From contig CAYQCN010000011.1 of NCBI GenBank assembly GCA_964415975.1, positions 1 to 20,732 on the forward strand: a DNA stretch of 20,732 nucleotides, given 5' to 3'. The notes beneath the pieces were generated by a model. The model was not told where the DNA came from, made no database searches, and saw only the letters and a list, made by a program, of their open reading frames with translations. This DNA is from CAYQCN01 sp964415975. Its GTDB lineage: Bacteria > Patescibacteriota > Saccharimonadia > QS-5-54-17. The position numbers were made by a program, and so were the translations under genes. Positions 7,073 through 14,204 of the stretch are shown one piece after another; the stretch's first letter is position 1; every line of letters begins with the position of its first letter.

Positions 7073-7160
7073 GGTGCAATTATTTATTAATATATTTGTT
7101 ATTAGGTTATCATACGGCGCCGCAGCAATAGCGGTATCAACAGCTCTAGGGCATGATATT

Positions 7161-8726
7161 ATGACCAGCATGAAACAATCTCAGGCGCTTGACGTCATGA
7201 AGCTCGGGCACAACGTCTTTCTAACCGGCGAGCCAGGTACTGGAAAGACGCACGTTCTTAATGAGTACATAGAGTATTGTCGCAGCTACGGCATAGGTCT
7301 AGCCGTCACCGCTAGTACCGGTATTGCTGCCACTTACTTAAATGGCATGACTATTCATTCATGGAGCGGCATGGGCTTGCACTCAAGTATGAGCGCTGAG
7401 CAACTGTCTAATATGCGAAAAAATTCTCGCCTTGCCAGCCGCTTCAAGAAGACAAGAGTGCTGATTATCGATGAGATATCTATGCTTGATGGTGCGAGGC
7501 TGGACTTAATCAACGACATTTGCAAAGTGTTCAAAGATGCTGATAGGCCATTCGGCGGAATCCAAGTGATACTTAGTGGCGATTTATTCCAGCTGCCACC
7601 CGTTACCAAGAACAGTCAGACTATAGATTTTGTCCATACATCCAAGGCATGGCGGGAGCTACGTCTGCAAGTCTGTTATCTGCATGAGCAGTATCGCCAG
7701 CACCATGATGATCAGCTACTTACAATATTACGCGAGATTCGTAGCGGTGAGATCACTGAATTAACTGAGCAGCTTCTAAGTGAGGCCATAGAAAACGATA
7801 TAGACAATGACAAGACGACTAGGCTCCATACTCATAACTTCAATGTTGATGCTCAGAACCAAAAGCACCTCGATGCCATTGATGCACAGCCAGAAGTATT
7901 CCCTATGCACACAAGTGGCCAGTCCCAGTTCATAGAGCAGCTCAAGAAGAGCTGTTTAGCGCCAGAAAATCTAGAGCTCAAAGTCGGCGCCCATGTTTTA
8001 TGCGTGGCCAACAACCCCTCAGCTGGATTCATGAATGGCACCCGCGCCACAGTGATCGATTTCGATACCGGTCAGCCTATTATCAAGCTCGATTCAGGCC
8101 GCGAGATTAAGCTCGAACGTCACACTTGGAGTGTTGATGAGGACGGGCGCGTCTTAGCCGAGGTCAGCCAGTATCCATTGCGATTAGCCTGGGCTATTAC
8201 CGTTCACAAAAGCCAAGGCATGAATCTCGATACTGCCCAGGTCGACCTTTCCCGAGCTTTTACCCCCGGTATGGGATATGTGGCCCTATCTCGTATACGA
8301 AGCCTGGGAGGGCTTTCTTTGCGCGGCATCAATCAGACAGCACTTTCTACTAGTCCAGACATCCATGAGTTTGACGAACTGCTCAAGCGCCAATCCCTTC
8401 AGACTGCACAAAAGATTGATGCGATTGACGCCAATGACCTGTCTGACTTGCAACGAAAAACACGAGCCAGCCTAGCTTCTGAGTACAGCAATTATGATCG
8501 TGAGTTGTTTGAATCTCTGCGGCAGTGGCGCACGACTACTGCCCGCCAAGCCGGCAAGCCTGCCTATACAGTCTTTCCCGATAAGACGCTGATAGCGCTA
8601 GCCGCCGAACAGCCCAACACTCAATCAGAGCTGGCTTATATTTCTGGGATCGGACCGACCAAATTAGAGAAATACGGTCCAGAAGTTATCCAGCTCATCA
8701 CCCGACATCGGGGTCAGCTGTTTTAG
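7161..8726 (+). CDS. Pif1/RecD2-like superfamily 1B DNA helicase with C-terminal HRDC domain
   Basis: A 521-residue protein. It has Walker A GEPGTGKT (23-30), motif Ia ASTGIAATYLNGMTIHSWSG (51-70), Walker B LIIDEISML (101-109), motif III GDLFQLPPV (140-148), a YRQ motif, and the C-terminal helicase motifs ITVHKSQGMNLD (about 344-355) and GYVALSRIRS (about 371-380). These are typical of Pif1-type 5'-3' helicases. The last 77 residues (445-521) are an HRDC domain: LFESLRQWR, PAYTVFPDKTL, SELAYISGIGPTKLEKYG. The ATG at 7161 is preferred. A start further upstream at 7038 would overlap tspO and add 41 residues unrelated to helicases. The gene should act in replication-fork, recombination or G-quadruplex processing. 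It ends at a bidirectional terminator. Confidence 0.88.
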   Translation: MTSMKQSQALDVMKLGHNVFLTGEPGTGKTHVLNEYIEYCRSYGIGLAVTASTGIAATYLNGMTIHSWSGMGLHSSMSAEQLSNMRKNSRLASRFKKTRVLIIDEISMLDGARLDLINDICKVFKDADRPFGGIQVILSGDLFQLPPVTKNSQTIDFVHTSKAWRELRLQVCYLHEQYRQHHDDQLLTILREIRSGEITELTEQLLSEAIENDIDNDKTTRLHTHNFNVDAQNQKHLDAIDAQPEVFPMHTSGQSQFIEQLKKSCLAPENLELKVGAHVLCVANNPSAGFMNGTRATVIDFDTGQPIIKLDSGREIKLERHTWSVDEDGRVLAEVSQYPLRLAWAITVHKSQGMNLDTAQVDLSRAFTPGMGYVALSRIRSLGGLSLRGINQTALSTSPDIHEFDELLKRQSLQTAQKIDAIDANDLSDLQRKTRASLASEYSNYDRELFESLRQWRTTTARQAGKPAYTVFPDKTLIALAAEQPNTQSELAYISGIGPTKLEKYGPEVIQLITRHRGQLF

Positions 8727-8828
8727 AATTTTAGATATGAATTCCTCATAGTCTCACAATTATCAGCCCATGTTTATACAGCCTATAAATGAGCCCAATT
8801 TTTAAGCCTTTATGGATATAAAATACAA

Positions 8829-8856
8829 AAAACATTGCCAATAAAGGCAATGTTTT
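8829..8856. terminator. Bidirectional intrinsic terminator
   Basis: AAAACATTGCC (8829-8839) pairs perfectly with GGCAATGTTTT (8846-8856) across a 6-nt loop. The A-rich left flank and T-rich right arm supply U-tracts in both directions. It lies between the convergent helicase (plus) and winged-helix (minus) genes. Confidence 0.85.
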
Positions 8857-8876
8857 CATCTAATAATCGAGTTTGT

Positions 8877-9185
8877 TTACTTTTTCTTGTATTGCACAAA
8901 CCTTCCTGTCTGGCCGATCTGCTCGACTTTGCCCTCACTGACTAGCTCTCCTAAGTAGCGCCTTACAGTCCTGCGCGATACTGGCACGACATGCTCTAGC
9001 TGACTGATGCTGTGTGGGTCATTGTCTGTGAAAGCGCTCAATATAGCCTCTTTGCGCATCTCTTTGTCTGTTAATTGGCTGTCGGCTGGCGGCTGGCTGT
9101 CTTGAGCTTGCTTGCGCTCCATTGCTTGCAATATCAATATCAAGAACAAGCCTGCGACTATACCGATAAATATCAATTCATTCAT
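8877..9185 (-). CDS. Membrane-anchored winged-helix protein (DeoR-like HTH)
   Basis: A 102-residue protein. Residues 4-21 (LIFIGIVAGLFLILILQA) form one transmembrane helix, and a polar linker of about 20 residues follows (DSQPPADSQ). Residues 43-100 form a small winged helix: a first helix (EMRKEAILSAF), a second (SISQLEHVV), the recognition helix VSRRTVRRYLGELVSEGKV, and a wing ending GRFVQYKKK. The HTH resembles those of DeoR/MarR-like proteins. The topology places the DNA-binding part in the cytoplasm, tethered to the membrane. The ATG at 9185 has GAGAGGG 8 nt upstream. It stands 58 nt downstream of the rhodanese gene on the same strand and may be its last operon member. Confidence 0.7.
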   Translation of the reverse strand: MNELIFIGIVAGLFLILILQAMERKQAQDSQPPADSQLTDKEMRKEAILSAFTDNDPHSISQLEHVVPVSRRTVRRYLGELVSEGKVEQIGQTGRFVQYKKK

Positions 9186-9243
9186 ATATTAAACCCTCTC
9201 AACTTGCAATTATACCAGCTTAGCCGCCGTGTCCGGGCTGTTG

Positions 9244-9789
9244 CTACTTATTCCAGGGCATACGTGACAACACCATAGCCATGCCGCACCAGCCTGTTGC
9301 GCCGGCAATAGTCAGCCCAGTGCCGACGAATATTGGTACGGTCAGGAACCATTCATTTACACCCAGTCCAAGCCCCATGCCGATAAGTATCAAACTACCC
9401 GCACCAAGTTGAACCTGTCGCATTAGCGGGAGCTTCTTGCTGAGTGAGTTAACTGGATACTCGGCCTCTTCCCAGGCCTGCAATCCGCCCTTGACATTTA
9501 TAAGCTCAGCCTTTGGCAGAGCGGTTTTGAGCGATTCAATTGCCTTCTGGCTTCTATTGCCAGAGTTGCAGTGTATGTATATTCGCTTTTTGCCCTTGAG
9601 CTCCTCGGCCCTCTCTTCGATTTCATCCAGAGGCATGCTGCGCACACCCTCGATATGGCGCTCTTTGTACTCTACTGGCGTGCAGACATTGATAAAGTCT
9701 ACTTCCTGGTTGCCTTGATCCTTGTCTATAGCCCGCTTTAGCTGAGCTACTGTAATGTCTTTTACTTTGGCGGTCTTTGCGCTACTCAT
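9244..9789 (-). CDS. Rhodanese with C-terminal two-helix membrane domain (YgaP-like)
   Basis: A 181-residue protein. Residues 8-115 are a rhodanese domain with FINVCTPVEYKERHIEGVRSMPL, and the active-site loop CNSGNRS places the persulfide-carrying cysteine at residue 74. Residues 120-181 match the DUF2892 domain of YgaP: RQVQLGAGSLIL, two short transmembrane helices (about 128-145 and 149-167), and TGWCGMAMVLSRMPWN at the end. The family carries sulfane sulfur at the inner membrane. The ATG at 9789 has GGAG 8 nt upstream and overlaps the stop of the MBL/rhodanese gene by 8 nt, so the two are made together. The second cysteine of the membrane part (C168) is conserved in such proteins as I recall them. 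Confidence 0.88.
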   Translation of the reverse strand: MSSAKTAKVKDITVAQLKRAIDKDQGNQEVDFINVCTPVEYKERHIEGVRSMPLDEIEERAEELKGKKRIYIHCNSGNRSQKAIESLKTALPKAELINVKGGLQAWEEAEYPVNSLSKKLPLMRQVQLGAGSLILIGMGLGLGVNEWFLTVPIFVGTGLTIAGATGWCGMAMVLSRMPWNK

Positions 9790-11125
9790 CACACATCTCC
9801 CTTTTAACATTATCGAAATTGTCATCAATTAAAACTACATCTCTTTCGGTCCTGTCTATTAGGCTGGCGGCAATACTGGCTCTATACCCAGACTGGCAGT
9901 GGACCCAAATATTTTTATCGCTTGGTAGCTCATGTAGCCTGTCATTTAGCTCGTGCAACGGTATATTTACCGAGTTCTTGATGTATACTTCCCCGCGCTC
10001 TTTTTTATCACGTACGTCGAGGATTAAGACGTTATCTTGTTCTGGTTCTAAGTCTTTGAATTCTTTCAGTTCGTATGAGCTACTCTCTCCAGCTACTAGG
10101 TAGCTTTCTGTGTCGTTACTGGCAGCTGCTACGAATTGGTCCATGCCTATCCTGCCTAGTTGCAACTGAGCGTCTTCTAGCTTATCGCCTGAGTCTCCGA
10201 CCAATGTCACCATGTCGCCCCAAGGTATTAGCCAGCCTATATACGTAGCCAAGCTTGCTGAGTATTCAAACCCTGCAGCGCCTTTCGGGTGTTGGCTGGC
10301 AAAATCATATCTTGATCTTATATCTACCACCCAGTCATCGTGTGAAAGCATGGCTGCTATCTGCTCTCTTGATAGGCTAGTTATGTCTTTTAGGCGCATA
10401 TCGCCGGGCCCTGACTGGTTAGTTACGCCCATATGAGCGTAGTATTTTGGATAAGCACTGAGTCCGGCAATTATCTCTTCCACAAAACTCTCTTTGCTTT
10501 TTGAGGTGAAGGCAATGTTGGCTTGTCTCTCTTCTTTTATGGTGCTCTTGTCGGCACCAGTACCCTCTGCCGATGAGCAAAAGCTGCCAAAGCCATGCGT
10601 CGGATACACACTCGTATTTTCTGGCAGTTCTTTTAGTAGTTTTTGGGCAGAATCATATTGTGCATTTGCTAGCTCTTCTGTCATATCTTCAGATATCAAG
10701 TCTGGCCGACCGACAGTGCCATACAGTAGGCCACCTCCAGTAAATACTGCATGATTCTGGCCATCACTTATGCGATAACTAATGTGGTTGGGTGTGTGTC
10801 CGGGAGTGTGTAAGGCGGTTATCTTTAAGCCACCTACTTCAACTTCATCGCCATCGCCGACCTCTTTGGCTTCAAACGATTGGTTGCTTTGCGTGGGTAT
10901 GACATAATTCGCTTTTTGGTCGCGGCTGAGCCTGAACCCGCCACTTACGTAGTCGTTATGAATGTGTGTTTCAAGTACTGCTACTATCTCAACTCCAGCT
11001 TTCTTGGCTGCTTCTAGCCAGCGACCGTAGTCTCTTTGAACATCGATAGCCACTGCCTTTTCCCCGTCATGGACTAGATATCCGCGGTTGCCTAGCGATT
11101 CCGTTTTTATAGTCTCAACATGCAT
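9782..11125 (-). CDS. CstB-like metallo-beta-lactamase-fold / double rhodanese protein
   Basis: A 447-residue protein built as in persulfide dioxygenase-rhodanese fusions. An MBL domain (about 1-245) has THIHNDYVSGG (H54, H56, D58), TPGHT (H110) and YPTHGFGSFC (H177). A first rhodanese domain (about 255-350) lacks the catalytic cysteine. A second (about 362-447) has HCQSGYRAS with C410. In ETHE1-type enzymes the third iron ligand is the Asp of 'FTGD'; here the motif reads FTGGG, so that residue is Gly. The expected role is oxidation or transfer of sulfane sulfur from low-molecular-weight persulfides. The start is ATG 11125 or TTG 11128; GGAGG lies 11 or 8 nt upstream. A Fur-family gene is divergent across 83 bp. 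Confidence 0.85.
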   Translation of the reverse strand: MHVETIKTESLGNRGYLVHDGEKAVAIDVQRDYGRWLEAAKKAGVEIVAVLETHIHNDYVSGGFRLSRDQKANYVIPTQSNQSFEAKEVGDGDEVEVGGLKITALHTPGHTPNHISYRISDGQNHAVFTGGGLLYGTVGRPDLISEDMTEELANAQYDSAQKLLKELPENTSVYPTHGFGSFCSSAEGTGADKSTIKEERQANIAFTSKSKESFVEEIIAGLSAYPKYYAHMGVTNQSGPGDMRLKDITSLSREQIAAMLSHDDWVVDIRSRYDFASQHPKGAAGFEYSASLATYIGWLIPWGDMVTLVGDSGDKLEDAQLQLGRIGMDQFVAAASNDTESYLVAGESSSYELKEFKDLEPEQDNVLILDVRDKKERGEVYIKNSVNIPLHELNDRLHELPSDKNIWVHCQSGYRASIAASLIDRTERDVVLIDDNFDNVKREMCDE

Positions 11126-11208
11126 CAATTGTTAAACCTCCATTTGTGTTATAATTAAGTTAACAATTCACTATTGTAAATCATTAACCATAATACTACA
11201 ATACCACT
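11126..11208. promoter_or_regulatory. Divergent control region with AT-rich inverted repeats
   Basis: This stretch separates the CstB-like gene (minus) from the Fur-family gene (plus). ATTGTTAA at 11128-11135 is repeated inverted as TTAACAAT at 11160-11167. A second dyad, ACAAT (11163-11167) and ATTGT (11173-11177), has 5 nt between its arms. TATAAT occurs on the plus strand at 11150-11155. Such spaced AT-rich dyads resemble Fur/PerR-type boxes in style, but they do not match a consensus exactly, and which promoter they cover is not certain. Confidence 0.45.
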
Positions 11209-11571
11209 ATGCGCAACACCACCCAAACCCAGACCGTAATAAGAGAGCTAAGCCGATTAGAGCATGCTACCAACTCACAGTTATGGGGGGCGGTCAAAGG
11301 CCATCTACCAGACATATCCCTTCCGTCGCTACATCGTACAACCTCACGCCTAGCAGATGAGGGGCGTATCGGCGCCAGCCTATCAGTTGGCGGCCAGACC
11401 GTTCTTGATGTGAGCCCTCATCCGCACAGCCATTTTATATGCAGTGATTGCGATACAGTTAAGGATATCGATATAGACAGCTCATTTGTCAAAGACCTAC
11501 AAGACCAGATTGGCGGCAAGATTGTAGCTGACAGTCTCGTGCTTTATGGTTCGTGCTCTAAATGTGAATAA
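11209..11571 (+). CDS. Fur/PerR-family metal-dependent repressor
   Basis: A 120-residue protein, short but complete for the family. The winged-helix region (about 1-65) has the recognition helix pattern ISLPSLHRTTSRLADEGRI. The hinge HPHSHFICSDC (71-81) is the classic metal-binding start of the dimer domain, and the C-terminus ends GSCSKCE. The two CxxC pairs (C78/C81 and C116/C119) should form the structural zinc site. Further conserved His residues (71, 73, 75) suggest a regulatory metal site. Placement opposite a persulfide-handling operon suggests that it represses that operon and itself. A metal-, peroxide- or persulfide-sensing mode cannot be told from sequence alone. Confidence 0.88.
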   Translation: MRNTTQTQTVIRELSRLEHATNSQLWGAVKGHLPDISLPSLHRTTSRLADEGRIGASLSVGGQTVLDVSPHPHSHFICSDCDTVKDIDIDSSFVKDLQDQIGGKIVADSLVLYGSCSKCE

Positions 11572-11608
11572 GATCTATAAGCCACGACCCTAGCTCCTTC
11601 TCGTTCTT

Positions 11609-12259
11609 CTACTTAGGCGTATAAGAGCTCAGCCGCTTCAGCCATCTTAGTCGCCCATGCTCTAGATGCTGATACCCTAATGTCGCGCCCAATCCCGCAC
11701 CTAAGCTATTAAATAGCAGATCAAGCATAGTGTCTCGGTTGCTAGCTTGCATTTGAAAGTCCATATACGGCCCGAGGTATATATCGGCCCAAAACTCATA
11801 TATCTCCCATAAAGCCCCAGCCGCCACTGCCGTAGAAAAGACCAAAAAGCAAAGCACGCCAGAACCTAAATCGACCCTATTTGAGCGCTTCCAGCTATAA
11901 ACCACCAGATAAAGCCCTATGCTTAAGCCAAAAATCGATCCAAAATGCAACAAAGCATCCCACCACACAAACTGAGAATAAAAGTCCAGATATGTACCCA
12001 AAAATATCGATGCATAGATAAATGCCACATACCACAGTTCAAGATCTGGCGGCACACGCCAATTTAGCCACTTGCGCCCAGCATATAGCCCATACGTAGC
12101 TATTAGTACAGCCAGGCTTACGCCAGCTAACTCCCAGCTTCGACTCGCAAGTCCATAGACGAGACTCAACACTAGAGCTAGTCTAACCAAACAGATAGCA
12201 AAATTAATCACTGTCGTTGGCAAATCCCTACCGTTATGTCCAAGCTTGGCTCTATTCAT
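11609..12259 (-). CDS. Multi-pass membrane protein resembling DUF2238/YjdF
   Basis: A 216-residue protein with hydrophobic segments near 18-39, 44-60, 75-92, 102-122, 133-152 and 180-196. Conserved polar residues sit inside or next to the helices: WWDALLHFGSIFG (D101, H105), ALWEIYEFWAD (E152, E155) and RDTMLDLLFNSLGAGLGA (D180, N184). This pattern of Asp/His, Glu-x-x-Glu and D-x-x-x-N matches the DUF2238 (YjdF) membrane family, whose function is unknown. The start ATG overlaps the upstream gene's TAG by 8 nt. It converges with the Fur-family gene over a 37-bp gap that holds no obvious terminator. Confidence 0.7.
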   Translation of the reverse strand: MNRAKLGHNGRDLPTTVINFAICLVRLALVLSLVYGLASRSWELAGVSLAVLIATYGLYAGRKWLNWRVPPDLELWYVAFIYASIFLGTYLDFYSQFVWWDALLHFGSIFGLSIGLYLVVYSWKRSNRVDLGSGVLCFLVFSTAVAAGALWEIYEFWADIYLGPYMDFQMQASNRDTMLDLLFNSLGAGLGATLGYQHLEHGRLRWLKRLSSYTPK

Positions 12260-12650
12260 TACTCAAGGTGCCGCTATAGTTTTGTTGATTATTTTCACTA
12301 TCTTCTTGTCCATCCATCGTCTTCAAGAAGGCCTCGTCCGTCTCTTCATCTTCAACTACCACATACTGTCTTTGTTTGTACATTCCCTTGGCTGTAAGTT
12401 TCATGTCTTTGGTTGCGATTATTGGCACACTGACCATCCTTAGTTGAGTTAGCACTACTTCTGGGTGCAGATTTTCTAATACTTTAATACCGGCATGTAT
12501 TTCTTTGGCTTCTGCGCAATCTTCTGATTGCTGCCAGTTGACACACTCGTCATCTTCAGCTTTTTGAGCTGTATATGCAAGATAATCTGTCAATGCTTCG
12601 GGTGGTTTGGGCATTACCAATGATATATCAAGTTTGACAAAGCCCGTCAA
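12252..12650 (-). CDS. Hypothetical protein (132 aa)
   Basis: An acidic soluble protein with no transmembrane segment. The start shown is TTG at 12650, 8 nt after the previous stop; an ATG at 12614 (MPKPPEALTDYL) would give 120 residues, and neither has a strong ribosome site. The middle has a likely amphipathic region (EVVLTQLRMVSVPIIATKDM), and the C-terminus is rich in D, E, N and Q and probably disordered. It lies between two genes with which it overlaps or nearly touches, so all three are cotranscribed. No family is recognised. Confidence 0.55.
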   Translation of the reverse strand: MTGFVKLDISLVMPKPPEALTDYLAYTAQKAEDDECVNWQQSEDCAEAKEIHAGIKVLENLHPEVVLTQLRMVSVPIIATKDMKLTAKGMYKQRQYVVVEDEETDEAFLKTMDGQEDSENNQQNYSGTLSNE

Positions 12651-12658
12651 TTCACACT

Positions 12659-13336
12659 CTATAAAGTTTTTGTGTATATTGGGTCCTCATCGATTACATC
12701 GTTTAGAAGCGACTCGCCTATTGAGAGTGCGTGTATTTTATCTTCCAAGTGCCTGAAGCTGCCAAGAGGCAGCACTGACTCTTCATTCAGCCCCATATCT
12801 ACACCATTTAGCTCCAATACAGCTGTGAATTCTGTAAAGTTTGATGTTATGACTAGCTCTCCATCTATAACTCCAAATACGGGTGCAAATGTGTGGCGAT
12901 TATCACCGTCTTCAGCTGCTTGGCTGGGGTTGTATGCATCTACTAAATACTGAAGATCGTCGGCTTCATCTGCAATAAAATCATAGGTCAGTATCTCGCC
13001 GCTATTTTCGTTTTGTATAATTTCATTTTTAATAATTCTGATTAATGGGGGTTTGAGTTGTGCTGAATTTTGAATTCTTGGCGCTAGTGATAGCAATATG
13101 TCAGCACCGGCTTGGGGCTGATCGGGTCTGTACATTTCTTGGGAAAATATAGCCACGGAACCTCTAGTAGAAAGGTCTACATGCGCAGACATTTTCTCGG
13201 TGACGTTGGCCCGAAACAAATTCAGATCTTGGTGGAATTTAGCTTCAAGAAGCTCTTGGTTGTGTTTGCGTTCATGGCGCAACATGTCACTACTGGCAAA
13301 ATCGTGGTGCCCTACCCATGACTTTCTTTCTTTCAT
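12659..13336 (-). CDS. Hypothetical soluble protein (225 aa)
   Basis: A protein of mixed alpha/beta composition without membrane segments or known motifs. It begins with a polar, helical N-terminal part (about 1-50, HERKHNQELLEAKFHQDLNLF). A region with alternating hydrophobics follows (about 95-200), for example PLIRIIKNEIIQNE and GVIDGELVITSNFTEFTAVLELNG. The ATG at 13336 lacks a clear Shine-Dalgarno site. It is the first gene of a three-gene operon whose last member is a DUF2238-like membrane protein. I cannot assign a function; the partner genes do not make one obvious. Confidence 0.6.
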   Translation of the reverse strand: MKERKSWVGHHDFASSDMLRHERKHNQELLEAKFHQDLNLFRANVTEKMSAHVDLSTRGSVAIFSQEMYRPDQPQAGADILLSLAPRIQNSAQLKPPLIRIIKNEIIQNENSGEILTYDFIADEADDLQYLVDAYNPSQAAEDGDNRHTFAPVFGVIDGELVITSNFTEFTAVLELNGVDMGLNEESVLPLGSFRHLEDKIHALSIGESLLNDVIDEDPIYTKTL

Positions 13337-13455
13337 GATGTTTGACTATTATTCATATAGATAGTCTAGATACTTCTATAAATATCTGCAATCGCTAATA
13401 AATAATTATGGGTTTAGTGCGTTGCTTAGTTCTGAAATTGACTTTTTAGGCGTCA

Positions 13456-14181
13456 CTACCCATGCCCGCTGCCAATCTTTGTGCCAATGCTCTCACCGCT
13501 TACAACGCGTTTTATATTGCCATGTGTCAATAAGTCAAATACGACTATCGGCAACCCATTCTCACGTGCTAAAGATATGGCGGCATGGTCCATGACAGCT
13601 ATGTCGGTGTTGGTCATGACATCCTGATAGCTTAATTGCTCATACTTGCTAGCGTCTTTATGTTTGGCCGGGTCTTTGTCGTATACTCCATCCACTTTAG
13701 TTGCTTTAAGTACGGCGTCGCAGTTTAGTTCAAGTGCTGTTGTGACAGCAGCAGTATCGGTTGTGACGTAAGGGTTGCCGGTACCACCGGCTACTACTAC
13801 AAGTCTCCCTTTTTCTAGGTGTCTTATGGCTTTTCGTCTAATATACGGCTCGGCCACTGTATCGGTGCGCACTCTAGTCTGCAATCGTGCTGGTTGATTT
13901 TGTTGTTCTAATATATCGACCAATGCCATACCATTTAGTACTGTAGCCAGCATGCCCATGTAGTCTCCGGTCACTCTCTCTACACCATGGGCTGCGATTG
14001 ATGCTCCGCGCATGAAGTTGCCACCGCCCACAACTACAGTTATCTCTGTCCCTGTCTGGTCTTTTACGTCTTTTAGTTCTTTAGCGAGCTTGGTGACAAA
14101 TTCTGGGCCTATGCCGTGATCTCGAGAGCCTTCAAACTGCTCTCCAGAAAGCTTTAATAAAACTCGATTCATGTTTGCCAT
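13456..14181 (-). CDS. pyrH: UMP kinase
   Basis: A 241-residue amino-acid-kinase-fold enzyme that phosphorylates UMP to UDP with ATP in pyrimidine synthesis. It shows VLLKLSGE (7-14), VVVGGGNFMRG (49-59), GDYMGMLATVLN (72-83), VAGGTGNPYVTTDTAA (130-145) and LKATKVDGVYDKDP (158-171), all diagnostic for bacterial PyrH. Length and motif order are normal. The ATG at 14181 lies 8 nt beyond a perfect extended -10, so the message is probably leaderless. An ATG three codons in (14172) is a possible alternative. The frr and tsf genes that often accompany pyrH are not here. Confidence 0.95.
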   Translation of the reverse strand: MANMNRVLLKLSGEQFEGSRDHGIGPEFVTKLAKELKDVKDQTGTEITVVVGGGNFMRGASIAAHGVERVTGDYMGMLATVLNGMALVDILEQQNQPARLQTRVRTDTVAEPYIRRKAIRHLEKGRLVVVAGGTGNPYVTTDTAAVTTALELNCDAVLKATKVDGVYDKDPAKHKDASKYEQLSYQDVMTNTDIAVMDHAAISLARENGLPIVVFDLLTHGNIKRVVSGESIGTKIGSGHG

Positions 14182-14189
14182 TGAGACTT

Positions 14190-14198
14190 ATTATAGCA
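14190..14198 (-). promoter_or_regulatory. Extended -10 promoter giving a leaderless pyrH mRNA
   Basis: On the minus strand the sequence reads TGC TATAAT, then AAGTCTCA, then the ATG of pyrH. With usual spacing the transcript starts within a few bases of the ATG. No clear -35 is present. Confidence 0.6.
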
Positions 14199-14204
14199 AT
14201 TATT

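Noticed and set aside
7038..7160. In-frame extension of the helicase start to 7038.
   Set aside because: The added 41 residues overlap the tspO start on the other strand and do not resemble helicase N-termini; the ATG at 7161 is enough.
9437..10754. Several plus-strand ORFs of 74-108 codons within the rhodanese and MBL genes.
   Set aside because: They are shadows of strongly supported minus-strand genes and have no coherent domain pattern.
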